From: Rhodospirillales bacterium
GTDB taxonomy: Bacteria > Pseudomonadota > Alphaproteobacteria > Rhodospirillales_A > JACZKS01
NCBI GenBank assembly: GCA_018648445.1
Contig: JABGRG010000030.1
Location: 1-40,148 of the forward strand
Direction: 5' to 3'
DNA: 40,148 nucleotides
A program made the translations under genes and the position numbers. The notes beneath the pieces are model-generated. The model worked only from the letters and a program-made list of their open reading frames with translations. It ran no database searches and had not been told where the DNA came from. Positions 8,709 to 17,456 of this stretch are shown here, piece by piece (position 1 is the first letter of the stretch; every line of letters begins with the position of its first letter).

Positions 8709-9686
8709 GTGTTTGCCGGACAAAGGCTGTTGCAAGCGACGCTCGTGATGTTCGTGATCAGCCTTGTCGGCTTTTCCATTCAGGATAATCTGGGCGATCC
8801 GTTGCGTGAACTATTGGGGCAATCGGTGTCGGAAGCCGAACGCGAAGCCTTGCGCGATGAAATGGGCCTTAACGATCCGTTCTTTGTGCAATACGGACGG
8901 TTCATTAGCAACGCCGTTCAGGGTGACCTGGGCACATCGTATTTTTTCAAACGCCCCGCTCTTCAGGTCATCGCTGACAAGTTCCCTGCGACGCTGGATC
9001 TGGTGATCGGCGCGACCTTGATCATCGTTTTGATTTCGGTTCCCGTCGGCGTTTATTGCGCGATTCGACCGACCGCGTGGCCTGCCCGCGCGGTCATGGG
9101 CATCAGTATCGTCGGCATTTCCATTCCGGTTTTTCTGACCGCGATTTTTTCGATTTATCTGTTTGCCGTGACCCTTGGCTGGATGCCGTCGTTCGGTCGG
9201 GGCGAGGACTTGGTCGAGATATTTCCCGGATGGAAAACCGGGTTCTTCACCAAGGACGGTTTTGCCCATCTGGTTCTTCCCTGCATCTCGTTATCTTCAA
9301 TCATGCTGCCGCTGTTTATCCGGCTGATCCGATCCGAGATGCGCGAAATATTGGAATCCGAATACGTTCGTTTCGCCTGGGCCAAGGGTTTGGCCCCCAA
9401 GCGTGTGTGGTTCCTGCACGCCCTGAAAAACACGATGCTTCCGGTGGTTACCGTGGGCGGCGTACAGATCGGCACCATGCTGGCCTATACCATTTTGACG
9501 GAAACCGTTTTTCAGTGGCCGGGCATGGGCTTTTTGTTTCTTGAGGCGGTCAACCGTGTCGATACGCCACTGATCATTTCCTACATCATCGTCGTCGGGC
9601 TGATCTTCGTCGTCACCAACACGGTGGTAGACCTGCTTTATACTTGGGTTAATCCCACGGTGAAGATTACGGGGCGCGGACGATGA
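8709..9686 (+). CDS. Peptide ABC transporter permease, DppB/OppB family
   Basis: A 325-residue inner-membrane permease with about six transmembrane helices. The EAA loop that docks the ATPases is EYVRFAWAKGLAPKRVWFLHALKNTMLPVVT. The N-terminus is odd. The given start is GTG 8709, but the good ribosome-binding site AAGGAG (8684-8689) is 19 bases upstream of it. The frame stays open back to the TGA at 8691 and reads V-I-D-Y-L-V-F-A-G-Q-R, which looks like the true family N-terminus, yet contains no standard start codon (GTT, ATC). Initiation at ATC 8697, at ideal spacing, or at GTG 8709 are both possible. The gene overlaps the next permease by 4 bp (ATGA). Confidence 0.9.
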   Translation: MFAGQRLLQATLVMFVISLVGFSIQDNLGDPLRELLGQSVSEAEREALRDEMGLNDPFFVQYGRFISNAVQGDLGTSYFFKRPALQVIADKFPATLDLVIGATLIIVLISVPVGVYCAIRPTAWPARAVMGISIVGISIPVFLTAIFSIYLFAVTLGWMPSFGRGEDLVEIFPGWKTGFFTKDGFAHLVLPCISLSSIMLPLFIRLIRSEMREILESEYVRFAWAKGLAPKRVWFLHALKNTMLPVVTVGGVQIGTMLAYTILTETVFQWPGMGFLFLEAVNRVDTPLIISYIIVVGLIFVVTNTVVDLLYTWVNPTVKITGRGR

Positions 9687-10606
9687 ACGCGGCCATCAGG
9701 CGCTTCGCGCAATCCAACTTCATGTACAGTTTCGGGCGCGACAAGGTGGCGATGGTCAGCTTCGCCATCCTGGCCGCGTTTGTGATCCTGGCTTTTTCGG
9801 CCCCGGTGATCGCGCCTTACGATCCTTACGATCAAACGACCATCGACATCATGGATTCGGAAATCCCGCCGATGTGGCAGGACGAAGGCGAAGCCCGCTT
9901 TTTGCTGGGCACCGACGCGCAGGGGCGCGACATGCTGTCGACCATCCTTTACGGAACCCGAATATCCATCATCATCGGCGTGTGCGCCGTGCTTATGCAG
10001 ATGTTCTTAGGCATCACCATCGGCCTGGTATCAGGTTACGTGGGCGGGCGTGTCGAAAGTTTCTTCATGCGGCTGGCCGATATCCAGCTGTCGCTTTCGA
10101 CCTTGATGCTGGCCATCGTGGCGCTGGCTATTTTCCAGGCGGCATTCAGCGCCGAGGCCTATTCAGACATGGCCATTATCATGCTGATTTTGGTCATCGG
10201 GTTTGCCGAATGGCCGCAATACGCGCGCACCATCCGCGCTTCCGTGCTGGCCGAAAAGAAAAAGGAATACGTGGACGCCGCGCGGGTAATTGGCTTTGGC
10301 GCGCCGACCATAATGTTCAAGCACATCCTGCCCAATACGCTGTCGCCGCTGCTGGTGATTTCCACCGTTCAGGTGGCCAACGCGATTATCTCCGAGGCCG
10401 CGCTCTCGTTCCTCGGTCTTGGAATGCCGGTGACCAAACCGTCGCTGGGCTCGCTTATCAATTCCGGGTTCGAGTTTATTTTCAGCGGTTCGTGGTGGAT
10501 AACGGCAATTCCATCGATCGTGCTGATCGCCCTTATCCTGTGCATCAATTTGTTGGGCGACTGGGTGCGTGATGCCCTTAATCCTAAAATCTACAAGGAG
10601 AAGTAG
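9683..10606 (+). CDS. Peptide ABC transporter permease, DppC/OppC family
   Basis: The second inner-membrane permease of the importer, 307 residues with about six helices. It has the N-terminal cytoplasmic and periplasmic segment typical of DppC/OppC (FSAPVIAPYDPYDQTT, LLGTDAQGRDMLSTILYGTRIS) and the EAA loop EYVDAARVIGFGAPTIMFKHILPNTLSPLLV. The ATG lies in the ATGA overlap with the preceding permease, which implies translational coupling and equal amounts of the two. Three bases separate its stop from the next gene. Confidence 0.93.
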   Translation: MNAAIRRFAQSNFMYSFGRDKVAMVSFAILAAFVILAFSAPVIAPYDPYDQTTIDIMDSEIPPMWQDEGEARFLLGTDAQGRDMLSTILYGTRISIIIGVCAVLMQMFLGITIGLVSGYVGGRVESFFMRLADIQLSLSTLMLAIVALAIFQAAFSAEAYSDMAIIMLILVIGFAEWPQYARTIRASVLAEKKKEYVDAARVIGFGAPTIMFKHILPNTLSPLLVISTVQVANAIISEAALSFLGLGMPVTKPSLGSLINSGFEFIFSGSWWITAIPSIVLIALILCINLLGDWVRDALNPKIYKEK

Positions 10607-10609
10607 GGC

Positions 10610-11590
10610 ATGGCGCTGCTGGAGGTAAAAAACCTGGGCATCGAATTCCCCATGCGCCGCGAGGTCCTGCGGGCGCTGCAAGGCGTCAGTTTCTCGCTTG
10701 ATGCAGGCGAACGGCTGGGAATCGTGGGCGAGAGTGGAGCCGGGAAATCCATCGCCGCGTTTGCCATCATCAACCTTTTGTCGAAGCCCGGCCGCATCAA
10801 CGCCGGGGAAATACTTTTCGAGGGCCGCGACCTGACCGGTCTGGACGACGAAGCCATGCGCGACATCCGGGGAAATCGGATCAGCATGATCTTCCAGGAT
10901 CCGATGATGACGCTGAACCCGGTACTGACCATTGAAACCCAGATGATCGAGGTTTTGAAGGCACATCGGAACATCTCGGACAATGATGCGCGGAAAATCG
11001 CCGTGGAGAAATTGCGCGAAGTCGCAATCCCGTCGCCCGAAGACCGCCTAAAAAGCTATCCGCATGAACTCTCGGGCGGCCAGCGCCAGCGTGTGGTTAT
11101 CGCCATCGCGCTGCTGACCGACCCCTCGATCATCATCGCCGACGAACCGTCTACCGCGCTGGACGTGACCATTCAGGCCGGGATCATGGCGTTGATGCTG
11201 AACCTGTGCAAAAGCCATGACGTGGGGCTGATTTTGATTACCCACGATCTGGCAGTGGTTTCGCAGGTCACCCAACGGGTTGTCGTTATGTATGCCGGGC
11301 GCGTTGTCGAGGAAGGACCGACGGCTGAAATCGTCACCCATCCCAAACATCCCTACACGCGCGGTCTTATCAAGGCCCTGCCGCAGGAAGGTACGGCCGG
11401 CAAACGGCTCAACCAGATACCCGGATCCATGCCCACGCTGGATGCCATTCCCGACGGCTGCGCCTTCCACCCGCGCTGTCCCCACGCCGACGATGTTTGC
11501 CGCGCCTCGGTGCCGGAAATAGTTCGGGTCGGAAACCAATTCAGCCGGTGCGGCAAAGCCAACGAGCTGGCCGAGGAGAATTCCCTATGA
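10610..11590 (+). CDS. Peptide ABC transporter ATP-binding protein, DppD/OppD family
   Basis: One of the two cytoplasmic ATPases of the importer, 326 residues. Walker A is GESGAGKS (40-47), the signature [10 protein letters not shown], Walker [13 protein letters not shown], and the switch His is in ITHDLAVV. The C-terminal oligopeptide-transporter domain has the Cys-containing [15 protein letters not shown], which in this subfamily can bind an iron-sulphur cluster. The ribosome-binding site is AAGGAG at the end of the upstream permease. The stop overlaps the start of the partner ATPase (ATGA). Confidence 0.94.
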   Translation: MALLEVKNLGIEFPMRREVLRALQGVSFSLDAGERLGIVGESGAGKSIAAFAIINLLSKPGRINAGEILFEGRDLTGLDDEAMRDIRGNRISMIFQDPMMTLNPVLTIETQMIEVLKAHRNISDNDARKIAVEKLREVAIPSPEDRLKSYPHELSGGQRQRVVIAIALLTDPSIIIADEPSTALDVTIQAGIMALMLNLCKSHDVGLILITHDLAVVSQVTQRVVVMYAGRVVEEGPTAEIVTHPKHPYTRGLIKALPQEGTAGKRLNQIPGSMPTLDAIPDGCAFHPRCPHADDVCRASVPEIVRVGNQFSRCGKANELAEENSL

Positions 11591-12567
11591 GCGGCCCCTT
11601 GGTTGAAACCCGCGGCGTTGAAAAACGTTTCGATCTGGGCGGCTATTTCTGGCAGCAGGACAAGCCGGTGGTGCGCGCGCTTAACGGCGTCTCGATTACC
11701 ATTGAAAAAGGCGAGTCGTTCTGTCTGGTCGGTGAATCGGGCTGCGGCAAATCCACCCTGGCCCGCTGCATCATGGGCCTGTTGGAAGTCAGCCGGGGCG
11801 AAATTTATTATCAGGGAGAGCGGATCGATCTCTTGTCGGCCAAGGCCATGATGCCCTATCGCCGCCGTATGCAGATGATCTTCCAAAATCCGTATGCGTC
11901 GCTAAATCCGCGCATGACCATCCAGAAAACTCTGGAAGAACCGCTGCGTTTTCATTTCCCCGAAATGAAAAACGGCGAGGTCCACGACAAGGTCGAGGAA
12001 GTGATGACCTCGGTCGGCAACGATCCGGCCTGGGGCACACGTTACCCCCACGAATTCTCCGGCGGACAACGCCAGCGCATCTCCATTGCCCGCGCGCTGA
12101 TGGTCGATCCCGATTTCGTGGTTGCCGACGAACCCATTTCGGCGCTGGACGTATCCATTCAGGCGCAGGTTCTGAACGTCATGATGGACGCCCGCGACAT
12201 GCGGGATTTGACGTACCTGTTCATCACCCACGATCTGTCAGTGGTCCACCATTTCGGCACGCGGGTCGGGGTCATGTATCTGGGCGCGCTGTGCGAACTG
12301 GCGCAAACCAAGACACTCTTCGATACACCGCGTCACCCCTACACCCAGGTTCTGCTGAACGCCATTCCCAAGCTGTCCACAACGGAACTCACCCATACAC
12401 CGATGTTGGGTGAGGTTCCGACCGCCATTAAGCTGCCATCGGGCTGCGTCTTCCATCCGCGCTGCCCATATGCGAACGAACGTTGCTCGCGCGAGGTCCC
12501 GACGGGAACGACGCTTGATGACGGAACCGTAGTGGCTTGTCACGCAGTCGAGGAAAACCGGATTTAA
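11587..12567 (+). CDS. Peptide ABC transporter ATP-binding protein, DppF/OppF family
   Basis: The second ATPase of the importer, 326 residues when started at ATG 11587. That start is chosen because it gives the family N-terminus ([15 protein letters not shown]) and a 4-bp ATGA overlap with the DppD-like gene; an earlier in-frame ATG at 11497 lies inside the upstream gene. Walker A is GESGCGKST (49-57), the signature [10 protein letters not shown], and Walker [13 protein letters not shown]. The C-terminal [15 protein letters not shown] motif mirrors that of its partner. The two ATPases would form a heterodimer. The fetA-like gene begins 23 bp further on, so transcription probably continues into it. 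Confidence 0.94.
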   Translation: MSGPLVETRGVEKRFDLGGYFWQQDKPVVRALNGVSITIEKGESFCLVGESGCGKSTLARCIMGLLEVSRGEIYYQGERIDLLSAKAMMPYRRRMQMIFQNPYASLNPRMTIQKTLEEPLRFHFPEMKNGEVHDKVEEVMTSVGNDPAWGTRYPHEFSGGQRQRISIARALMVDPDFVVADEPISALDVSIQAQVLNVMMDARDMRDLTYLFITHDLSVVHHFGTRVGVMYLGALCELAQTKTLFDTPRHPYTQVLLNAIPKLSTTELTHTPMLGEVPTAIKLPSGCVFHPRCPYANERCSREVPTGTTLDDGTVVACHAVEENRI

Positions 12568-12590
12568 TCCGTTTTGCCCGGAGGGCGAGC

Positions 12591-13196
12591 GTGCTCGAAA
12601 TCTCCAACCTTCGTGGAACCAAACTTGGTCCCATCGACCTGAGCCTTGGTGCGGGCGAATGTGTCTCCGTTTCAGGTCCATCGGGTGCGGGGAAATCTCT
12701 TTTGCTGCGGGCCATTGCCGACCTCGACCCGTCCGAGGGCTCTGTCCGTCTGGACGGCGTGAACCGCGACGACATCCCGGCCCCGAAATGGCGTGGCCGC
12801 GTGGGCTATTTGCCGGCGGAATCCGGTTGGTGGGCGGAACGAGTGGGTGCGCATTTCCTCGATAGCGCCCATGACAAAGTGCGATCCCTTCTGGATCGTC
12901 TCTCGCTTTCGGGCGAGGCTATGGATTGGGACGTCGGGCGGCTGTCCACCGGCGAGAAACAACGGCTCGCGTTTGTGCGGCTTTTGGAATGCGGCCCCCG
13001 GGTTTTGCTGCTGGATGAACCAACCTCGGCATTGGACGAGGAAACGCAAGGTGCCGTTGAGACGATTATCCACGAGCTTTGTGCGGCGGGAACGGGCGTC
13101 ATCGTTGTGACCCATGACAATGATCAGGCCCGGCGGCTCTCGGGCCGCAGGCTGTCTATTCTCGACGGCCGCCTGAGAGAAGAGGCGCGCCCATGA
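12591..13196 (+). CDS. fetA: ABC transporter ATP-binding protein, FetA (YbbL) family
   Basis: A compact 201-residue ABC ATPase. Walker A is GPSGAGKS (29-36), the signature LSTGEKQR (118-125) in place of LSGGQ, and Walker [13 protein letters not shown] (138-149). In E. coli FetA pairs with the membrane protein FetB as a putative iron exporter protecting against oxidative stress. The adjacent partner here, which overlaps by 4 bp (ATGA), is a FetB homologue, so the assignment rests on both sequence and context. The start GTG 12591 is chosen because GGAGGG lies five bases upstream and it opens with MLEISNLRG. It sits 23 bp behind the peptide-importer operon and is probably co-transcribed. Confidence 0.85.
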   Translation: MLEISNLRGTKLGPIDLSLGAGECVSVSGPSGAGKSLLLRAIADLDPSEGSVRLDGVNRDDIPAPKWRGRVGYLPAESGWWAERVGAHFLDSAHDKVRSLLDRLSLSGEAMDWDVGRLSTGEKQRLAFVRLLECGPRVLLLDEPTSALDEETQGAVETIIHELCAAGTGVIVVTHDNDQARRLSGRRLSILDGRLREEARP

Positions 13197-13996
13197 ACTA
13201 TATTGCGCTGGATTATGTGGACCTTGCGCTGGCGGCAACATTGTTGTTGCTGCATGCCGCGTTGTCGCTGTTCCTGCAGTTGGGCCTGGGAAAACGTTTA
13301 GGCATCGCCGCCATTCGCATGACCCTGCAACTGGCGATGATCGGTTTCGTTCTCAATGCCCTTTTCGAGCTTGCCTCGCCCCTGTGGACCGGCCTGGCCG
13401 CCGTATTAATGGTTCTATTTGCCGGACGCGAGGTCGCCGCGCGTCAAACCCATCGGTTCAGAGGACTGGGCACTCAGGGCTTGGGGACGGCCACCATGCT
13501 GATCGCCGGAGCCAGCGTCACCGGCCTCGCCCTGACCACGCAAATACAGCCCGATCCGTGGTACGATCCGCGCTACGCCTTGCCTGTTCTGGGCATGGTT
13601 CTGGGCAACACCATGAACGGCGTCGCCCTGGGTTTGGATCGCCTGTTATCTACGGCGGCGCGCGAAAAAGGCGCGATCGAGGCCCAGCTCGCATTGGGCC
13701 AAGACCGGCGCCATGCCTTCCTGCCCCTGGTGCGCGAGGCCTGCCGGGCGGGATTGATGCCCATCGTCAATTCCATGTCCGCTATGGGCATCGTCGCTTT
13801 GCCGGGCATGATGACCGGTCAAATCCTGGCCGGCGTCGATCCTCTGGATGCCGTCAAATACCAGATTTTCATCGTGTTCCTGCTGGCGGGCGCGACCGGG
13901 ATCGGGGTTTTGAGTGCCGTATTCGGCGCCGTCATGCGCCTCACCGACCACCGCCACCGCCTGCGCCTCGACCGTCTGGTGCGCACCGAAACGTAG
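13193..13996 (+). CDS. fetB: ABC transporter permease, FetB (YbbM, UPF0014) family
   Basis: A 267-residue inner-membrane protein with about seven hydrophobic segments and the highly conserved stretches of UPF0014: MVLGNTMNGVALGLDRL, the cytoplasmic EAQLALGQDRRHA, and MPIVNSMSAMGIVALPGMMTGQILAG. It is the membrane partner of the upstream FetA-like ATPase, with ATG in the ATGA overlap. By analogy with E. coli it would export iron or balance metal stress; the substrate is inferred from the family only. There is no obvious terminator after it. Confidence 0.88.
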   Translation: MNYIALDYVDLALAATLLLLHAALSLFLQLGLGKRLGIAAIRMTLQLAMIGFVLNALFELASPLWTGLAAVLMVLFAGREVAARQTHRFRGLGTQGLGTATMLIAGASVTGLALTTQIQPDPWYDPRYALPVLGMVLGNTMNGVALGLDRLLSTAAREKGAIEAQLALGQDRRHAFLPLVREACRAGLMPIVNSMSAMGIVALPGMMTGQILAGVDPLDAVKYQIFIVFLLAGATGIGVLSAVFGAVMRLTDHRHRLRLDRLVRTET

Positions 13997-14161
13997 AGCC
14001 GTCTACTGCCCTATATATTGTGGCATCGCGTTGCACATTTTCTACATTTTGTTGTTCAGACTTGAAAAATACCCCAAAATGTGCCTTTAATTCCGGCTCG
14101 CAATCGCAATTGGATGCTGGTACCGGGGGCTTTATCACTTCTTGCATGGGGGTAATCCGAA

Positions 14162-15394
14162 ATGTGGAAGAGTTGGTCGGAAATCAAGCTATGGAAGCGC
14201 ATCGCGGGAGGGCTTGTACTCGGCGTCATTGTCGGGGCCATTTTCGGCGAGAGCGCAGGCGTCATCAAACCTATCGGCACGCTGTTCATTAGCTTCATCA
14301 AGATGCTGATCGTGCCGCTGGTGTTTCTGTCGTTGGTGGTCGGCGTCACGTCGCTGAAAGACCCGGCCAAGATGGGGCGCATCGGCCTCAAGGCGATCGC
14401 CTGGTATATGTTCACAACAGCCATCGCCGTGACTTTGGGCATCATCTTCGCCGTGGTCTTCCAGCCCGGCGCGGGGATCGATATCGTGGCCGACGCGGCC
14501 GTGAAAACCAAGGCCATGCCGTCGGTGGTGGGGACCCTTCTCAACATCATACCGAAGAACCCCATGGCGGCGTTCGCGCAAGGCAATATTCTGCAGATTA
14601 TCGCCTTCGCCATTATCGTGGGCATTGCCATTAACTTCGTCGGAATGAAAGCCGATCCGGTTGAACGGGTATTCGAGGCAGGCGCCGAGATCATGTACAA
14701 GATCACCCACGGCGTCATGGAACTGGCGCCGTTCGGCGTTTTCGCGCTGATGGCCTGGGTCGCCGGAAAATACGGTCTTTCCATCCTGATGCCGCTGATC
14801 AAGATCATTGCGTGCGTCTATGTCGCGTGCATCCTGCATGCCGTGGTCACCTATGGGCTGGTTCTCAAAATGTACGGCGGTCTTAAGTTGGCGCCGTTCT
14901 TCAAGGGGATCATCGACGCCCAGATCGTCGCCTTCACCTCAACCAGCAGCTCGGGCACCCTGCCCGTGACCATTCGCTGCGCACAGGAGAACCTTGGCGT
15001 TTCCAAGGGCATCTCCAGCTTCGTGTTGCCGCTGGGCGCAACGGTGAACATGGACGGCACGGCCATTTACGAAGCCATCGCCGCCATATTCATCGCCCAG
15101 GCGTTCGGCGTACAGCTGGGCGGCGGCGACTACTTCACCATCATCCTGGTCGGCACCCTGGCCTCCATCGGAACCGCGGGTGTTCCGGGCGCGGGCCTGA
15201 TCATGCTGACGCTCGTGCTAACGCAGGTCGGCCTGCCGCTGGAAGGCATCGCCATTGTTGCCGGTATTGACCGTGTGCTCGACATGGCGCGCACGACCAT
15301 CAACATCACCGGCGATTCCATGATCAACGCCGTCATCGCCAAGAGCGAAGGCGAACTGAACGAGGAAATCTACAACGCACCGCCAGTAGCCTGA
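14162..15394 (+). CDS. Sodium:acidic amino acid / dicarboxylate symporter (DAACS, GltPh-like)
   Basis: A 410-residue membrane transporter of the SDF/DAACS family that couples uptake of glutamate, aspartate or C4-dicarboxylates to cations. Hairpin 1 has the serine-rich SSSGTLPVT, TM7 the NMDGTAIYE motif that forms a sodium site, hairpin 2 GTLASIGTAGVPGAG, and TM8 LDMARTTINITGD. The Arg in DMARTTIN corresponds to the Arg of GltPh that binds the side-chain carboxylate, so an acidic substrate is well supported; overall it resembles archaeal GltPh more than E. coli DctA. The ribosome-binding site is GGGGG before ATG 14162. It is monocistronic, with a terminator 40 bp after the stop. No DctB/DctD regulator is nearby. 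Confidence 0.93.
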   Translation: MWKSWSEIKLWKRIAGGLVLGVIVGAIFGESAGVIKPIGTLFISFIKMLIVPLVFLSLVVGVTSLKDPAKMGRIGLKAIAWYMFTTAIAVTLGIIFAVVFQPGAGIDIVADAAVKTKAMPSVVGTLLNIIPKNPMAAFAQGNILQIIAFAIIVGIAINFVGMKADPVERVFEAGAEIMYKITHGVMELAPFGVFALMAWVAGKYGLSILMPLIKIIACVYVACILHAVVTYGLVLKMYGGLKLAPFFKGIIDAQIVAFTSTSSSGTLPVTIRCAQENLGVSKGISSFVLPLGATVNMDGTAIYEAIAAIFIAQAFGVQLGGGDYFTIILVGTLASIGTAGVPGAGLIMLTLVLTQVGLPLEGIAIVAGIDRVLDMARTTINITGDSMINAVIAKSEGELNEEIYNAPPVA

Positions 15395-15435
15395 CTTGAG
15401 GGAAATTCGAAGAGGTAGCCTCCCTGAACTCGCAG

Positions 15436-15467
15436 GGCCGCCGGATCAAACCGGCGGCCTCTTTTTG
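15436..15467 (+). terminator. Rho-independent terminator after the symporter gene
   Basis: A perfect 9-bp stem GGCCGCCGG (15436-15444) with 15451-15459 and a 6-nt loop (ATCAAA) is followed by TCTTTTT. Confidence 0.93.
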
Positions 15468-15530
15468 TTGCGCCGCCCCTCAGCCAGGCCTACATAACGC
15501 CCACGGCTTTAAGCGCAGAAAGAGGCGGCA

Positions 15531-15977
15531 ATGAAACAAGCTACGTTCGCAGCGGGATGTTTTTGGGGAGTGGAACACGCCTTTCGCCAAGTCAACGGCG
15601 TTACCGACGTCGCTGTCGGGTATACCGGCGGGACCACGCCCGACCCAAACTACAAGGACGTCTGCTCCAGCGACACGGGCCATGCCGAAGCGGCCCTGGT
15701 GTCGTTTGATCCCGACGTGATCAGCTATGAAGAACTGCTGGACGTGTTCTGGTCCGTCCACGACCCCTCCCAGCTAAACCGTCAGGGCCCCGATGTCGGC
15801 TCCCAGTATCGCTCGGCTGTCTTCGTCCACGACGAGGAACAGGAGAAAGCAGCCCTTGCCTCGAAACAGCGCCTCGAGGACAAGGGCCTGAAAATCGTCA
15901 CCGAGATTACCAAGGCCGACACTTTTGGGCGGGCCGAGGAATATCACCAGCGCTACATCGAAAAGAACCGGCGTTAA
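15531..15977 (+). CDS. msrA: Peptide-methionine (S)-S-oxide reductase MsrA
   Basis: A cytoplasmic repair enzyme that reduces methionine-S-sulphoxide in proteins and as free amino acid. The catalytic cysteine is Cys10 in [11 protein letters not shown]. Other family signatures are the VGYTGG loop, the [12 protein letters not shown] segment, the [26 protein letters not shown] core and the C-terminal [11 protein letters not shown]. At 148 residues it is a short form that lacks the C-terminal extension with the resolving cysteines of E. coli MsrA, so reduction probably relies on another cysteine or directly on thioredoxin. It is a single gene, 2 bp from the convergent YbaK-type gene. Confidence 0.95.
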   Translation: MKQATFAAGCFWGVEHAFRQVNGVTDVAVGYTGGTTPDPNYKDVCSSDTGHAEAALVSFDPDVISYEELLDVFWSVHDPSQLNRQGPDVGSQYRSAVFVHDEEQEKAALASKQRLEDKGLKIVTEITKADTFGRAEEYHQRYIEKNRR

Positions 15978-15979
15978 TT

Positions 15980-16477
15980 TCAGCCTTCCGGCGCGGCAAT
16001 ATCGGCGAAGGTGGGTTCGGCCAGACGGACATAGTCGTCCAGATCCATGAAGATCGAGCGGTCCAACCGACCGGCGTTGAAGCAGACTTCCTGATTGTTG
16101 CGGATGGACGGATCGGCGTAGATCGCCAGTTCATCCCAAAACGTAAACGGCGGCACCGCGCCCATGGGGCATCCGGTCAGCGCGGTGGCGTCCTCGGGCG
16201 AGGTGAACTTGCCTTTCTGCCCGCCGTCGGCCTTGCGCAGGCCCTTCATATCAAGCCGCCGGTCGCCGGGAATGACGGCCATGACGCATCGCGTTCCCTT
16301 GCCGCCGCCCTTGAGCGTCACCACGATGGCCTTGAGCGCCTGCGACGGGTGGTTGCCGCGAATTTTGGCGATGTCGGCCGAGCGCCCCTCGGCCACATGT
16401 TCGATAACGCGGAAGGTGGCCCCGCCATTTTCCAGCAGTTCAACCAGTTGCTCGTGGGTTTCGTAGGTCTCGCTCAC
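15980..16477 (-). CDS. YbaK/ProX-type aminoacyl-tRNA deacylase (trans-editing protein)
   Basis: A 165-residue YbaK/aminoacyl-tRNA synthetase-associated domain protein. Such free-standing proteins hydrolyse mischarged tRNAs, for example Cys- or Ala-tRNA(Pro), in the cytoplasm. The conserved basic residue region LKAIVVTLKGGGKG and the glycine-rich motif GGQKGKFTSPEDATALTGCPMGAVPPF support the family. It does not carry enough to choose between YbaK and ProXp subtypes. GTG 16477 was chosen as start because GGAG is seven bases upstream and it gives MSETYETHEQL; the open frame continues further upstream without a better site. It converges with msrA. Confidence 0.85.
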   Translation of the reverse strand: MSETYETHEQLVELLENGGATFRVIEHVAEGRSADIAKIRGNHPSQALKAIVVTLKGGGKGTRCVMAVIPGDRRLDMKGLRKADGGQKGKFTSPEDATALTGCPMGAVPPFTFWDELAIYADPSIRNNQEVCFNAGRLDRSIFMDLDDYVRLAEPTFADIAAPEG

Positions 16478-16611
16478 GACGACGCTCCGTTCCTTCGGGA
16501 TTGACGCGCCTTCATTATCAGGGAACGCCAATTGGCGCAATTTCCGTCGCCTGGATTCCGGCATTTCGCCACCTGCCCCTGCCATAGGGGAAGTAAGCGG
16601 AAAAATCGCCG

Positions 16612-16640
16612 GCGACATTTGGATATTTTTTTGATAGAAT
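16612..16640 (+). promoter_or_regulatory. Possible promoter of the Cys-rich secreted protein gene
   Basis: GCGACA (16612-16617), 17 bp, then TAGAAT (16635-16640). The -10 is good and the -35 moderate. It would give a leader of about 120 nt before ATG 16768. Read by eye only. Confidence 0.3.
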
Positions 16641-16767
16641 GAGTCGAATTCGCGGCAATGGCGAGAACCGCCGGGATGCGAATTTCAAGACTCCCGATAC
16701 CTGCAAAAATGCGGGACGGGACGGGAAGAGACGAAGGGGTTGCATTTATCCTAGAAAGGAGGTTGCA

Positions 16768-17322
16768 ATGTTTGAACCCCGCGTTTCGAAAGTTATCTTC
16801 GTTATTTTCGGTCTTTTGATCGGATTGGCCTTTTGGGCGCCTTTCGCCTATGCCGGGACTGTTGCCCCCACAGTCAGGCCGGAGAAGTCGGCTGCGGTCG
16901 AGAAGATCATGCAATTGGCCCAGAAGTGGCAATTCCAGCAAAACCAGCAACGGCAATTCGGACAACAGCCGCAGGTGCCAGGCCGGTTCATGAACCAGTT
17001 GCGCCCGCAGCCGCAAATTCCGGGTGCCCAGCCGAACCAGAGCGAACCCGTCATGTGCCAAACGTCCGGCTACACCTGTCCGGCCCAATATCAATGCCGA
17101 CCGCTTCGGCGCACCGGCACCAACCAGTATCAGGATTACTACGAATGTATCCCGCAAGGCACCACCGCTGAGGGCTGCTTCGTCGGATACCGTCGGCAGA
17201 ATTCGGGCAACGGCAGCTATACCTGCACCCCGGTTTACCCCCGCGGCACATGCGCCGACGGGCGCGCCACCTGGGGTCCGCGCGACAACGGCCCCGGCCT
17301 GCGCTGCCGCCATATCACCTAA
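16768..17322 (+). CDS. Secreted Cys-rich, Gln/Pro-rich hypothetical protein
   Basis: I do not recognise this 184-residue protein. It has a signal peptide (hydrophobic core about residues 9-28, cleavage likely after AYA-G). A helical stretch is followed by a low-complexity Gln/Pro-rich linker (QFQQNQQRQFGQQPQ...), and then a C-terminal domain of about 90 residues with eight cysteines that could form four disulphides, with patterns YTCPAQYQC, YECIPQG and YTCTPVYPRGTC. This suggests a small extracytoplasmic binding or structural module. The ribosome-binding site AGAAAGGAGG, seven bases before ATG, is the strongest in the window and fixes the start. It has its own terminator, so it is a single-gene unit. 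Confidence 0.7.
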   Translation: MFEPRVSKVIFVIFGLLIGLAFWAPFAYAGTVAPTVRPEKSAAVEKIMQLAQKWQFQQNQQRQFGQQPQVPGRFMNQLRPQPQIPGAQPNQSEPVMCQTSGYTCPAQYQCRPLRRTGTNQYQDYYECIPQGTTAEGCFVGYRRQNSGNGSYTCTPVYPRGTCADGRATWGPRDNGPGLRCRHIT

Positions 17323-17346
17323 GTCGGTATTGCTGAGCCGATAAAT

Positions 17347-17380
17347 CGGGGCCGTCCGAAAGGGCGGTCCCGTTTCGTTT
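17347..17380 (+). terminator. Rho-independent terminator after the Cys-rich protein gene
   Basis: CGGGGCCGTCC (17347-17357) pairs with GGGCGGTCCCG (17362-17372), including two G-U pairs, around a GAAA tetraloop, followed by TTTCGTTTTT. Confidence 0.85.
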
Positions 17381-17456
17381 TTGCGTTGCTTGCCCTCGGG
17401 CGCAAAGCTAGATTGCCGGGGCAATTTCAACCCCCGAAAAAAAGTGCAGGAAACCC

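Noticed and set aside
14021..14036. Sigma-54-like TGGCAT-N4-TTGCAC upstream of the symporter gene
   Set aside because: The spacing between the GG and GC elements is one base too short, and RpoN promoters tolerate this poorly.
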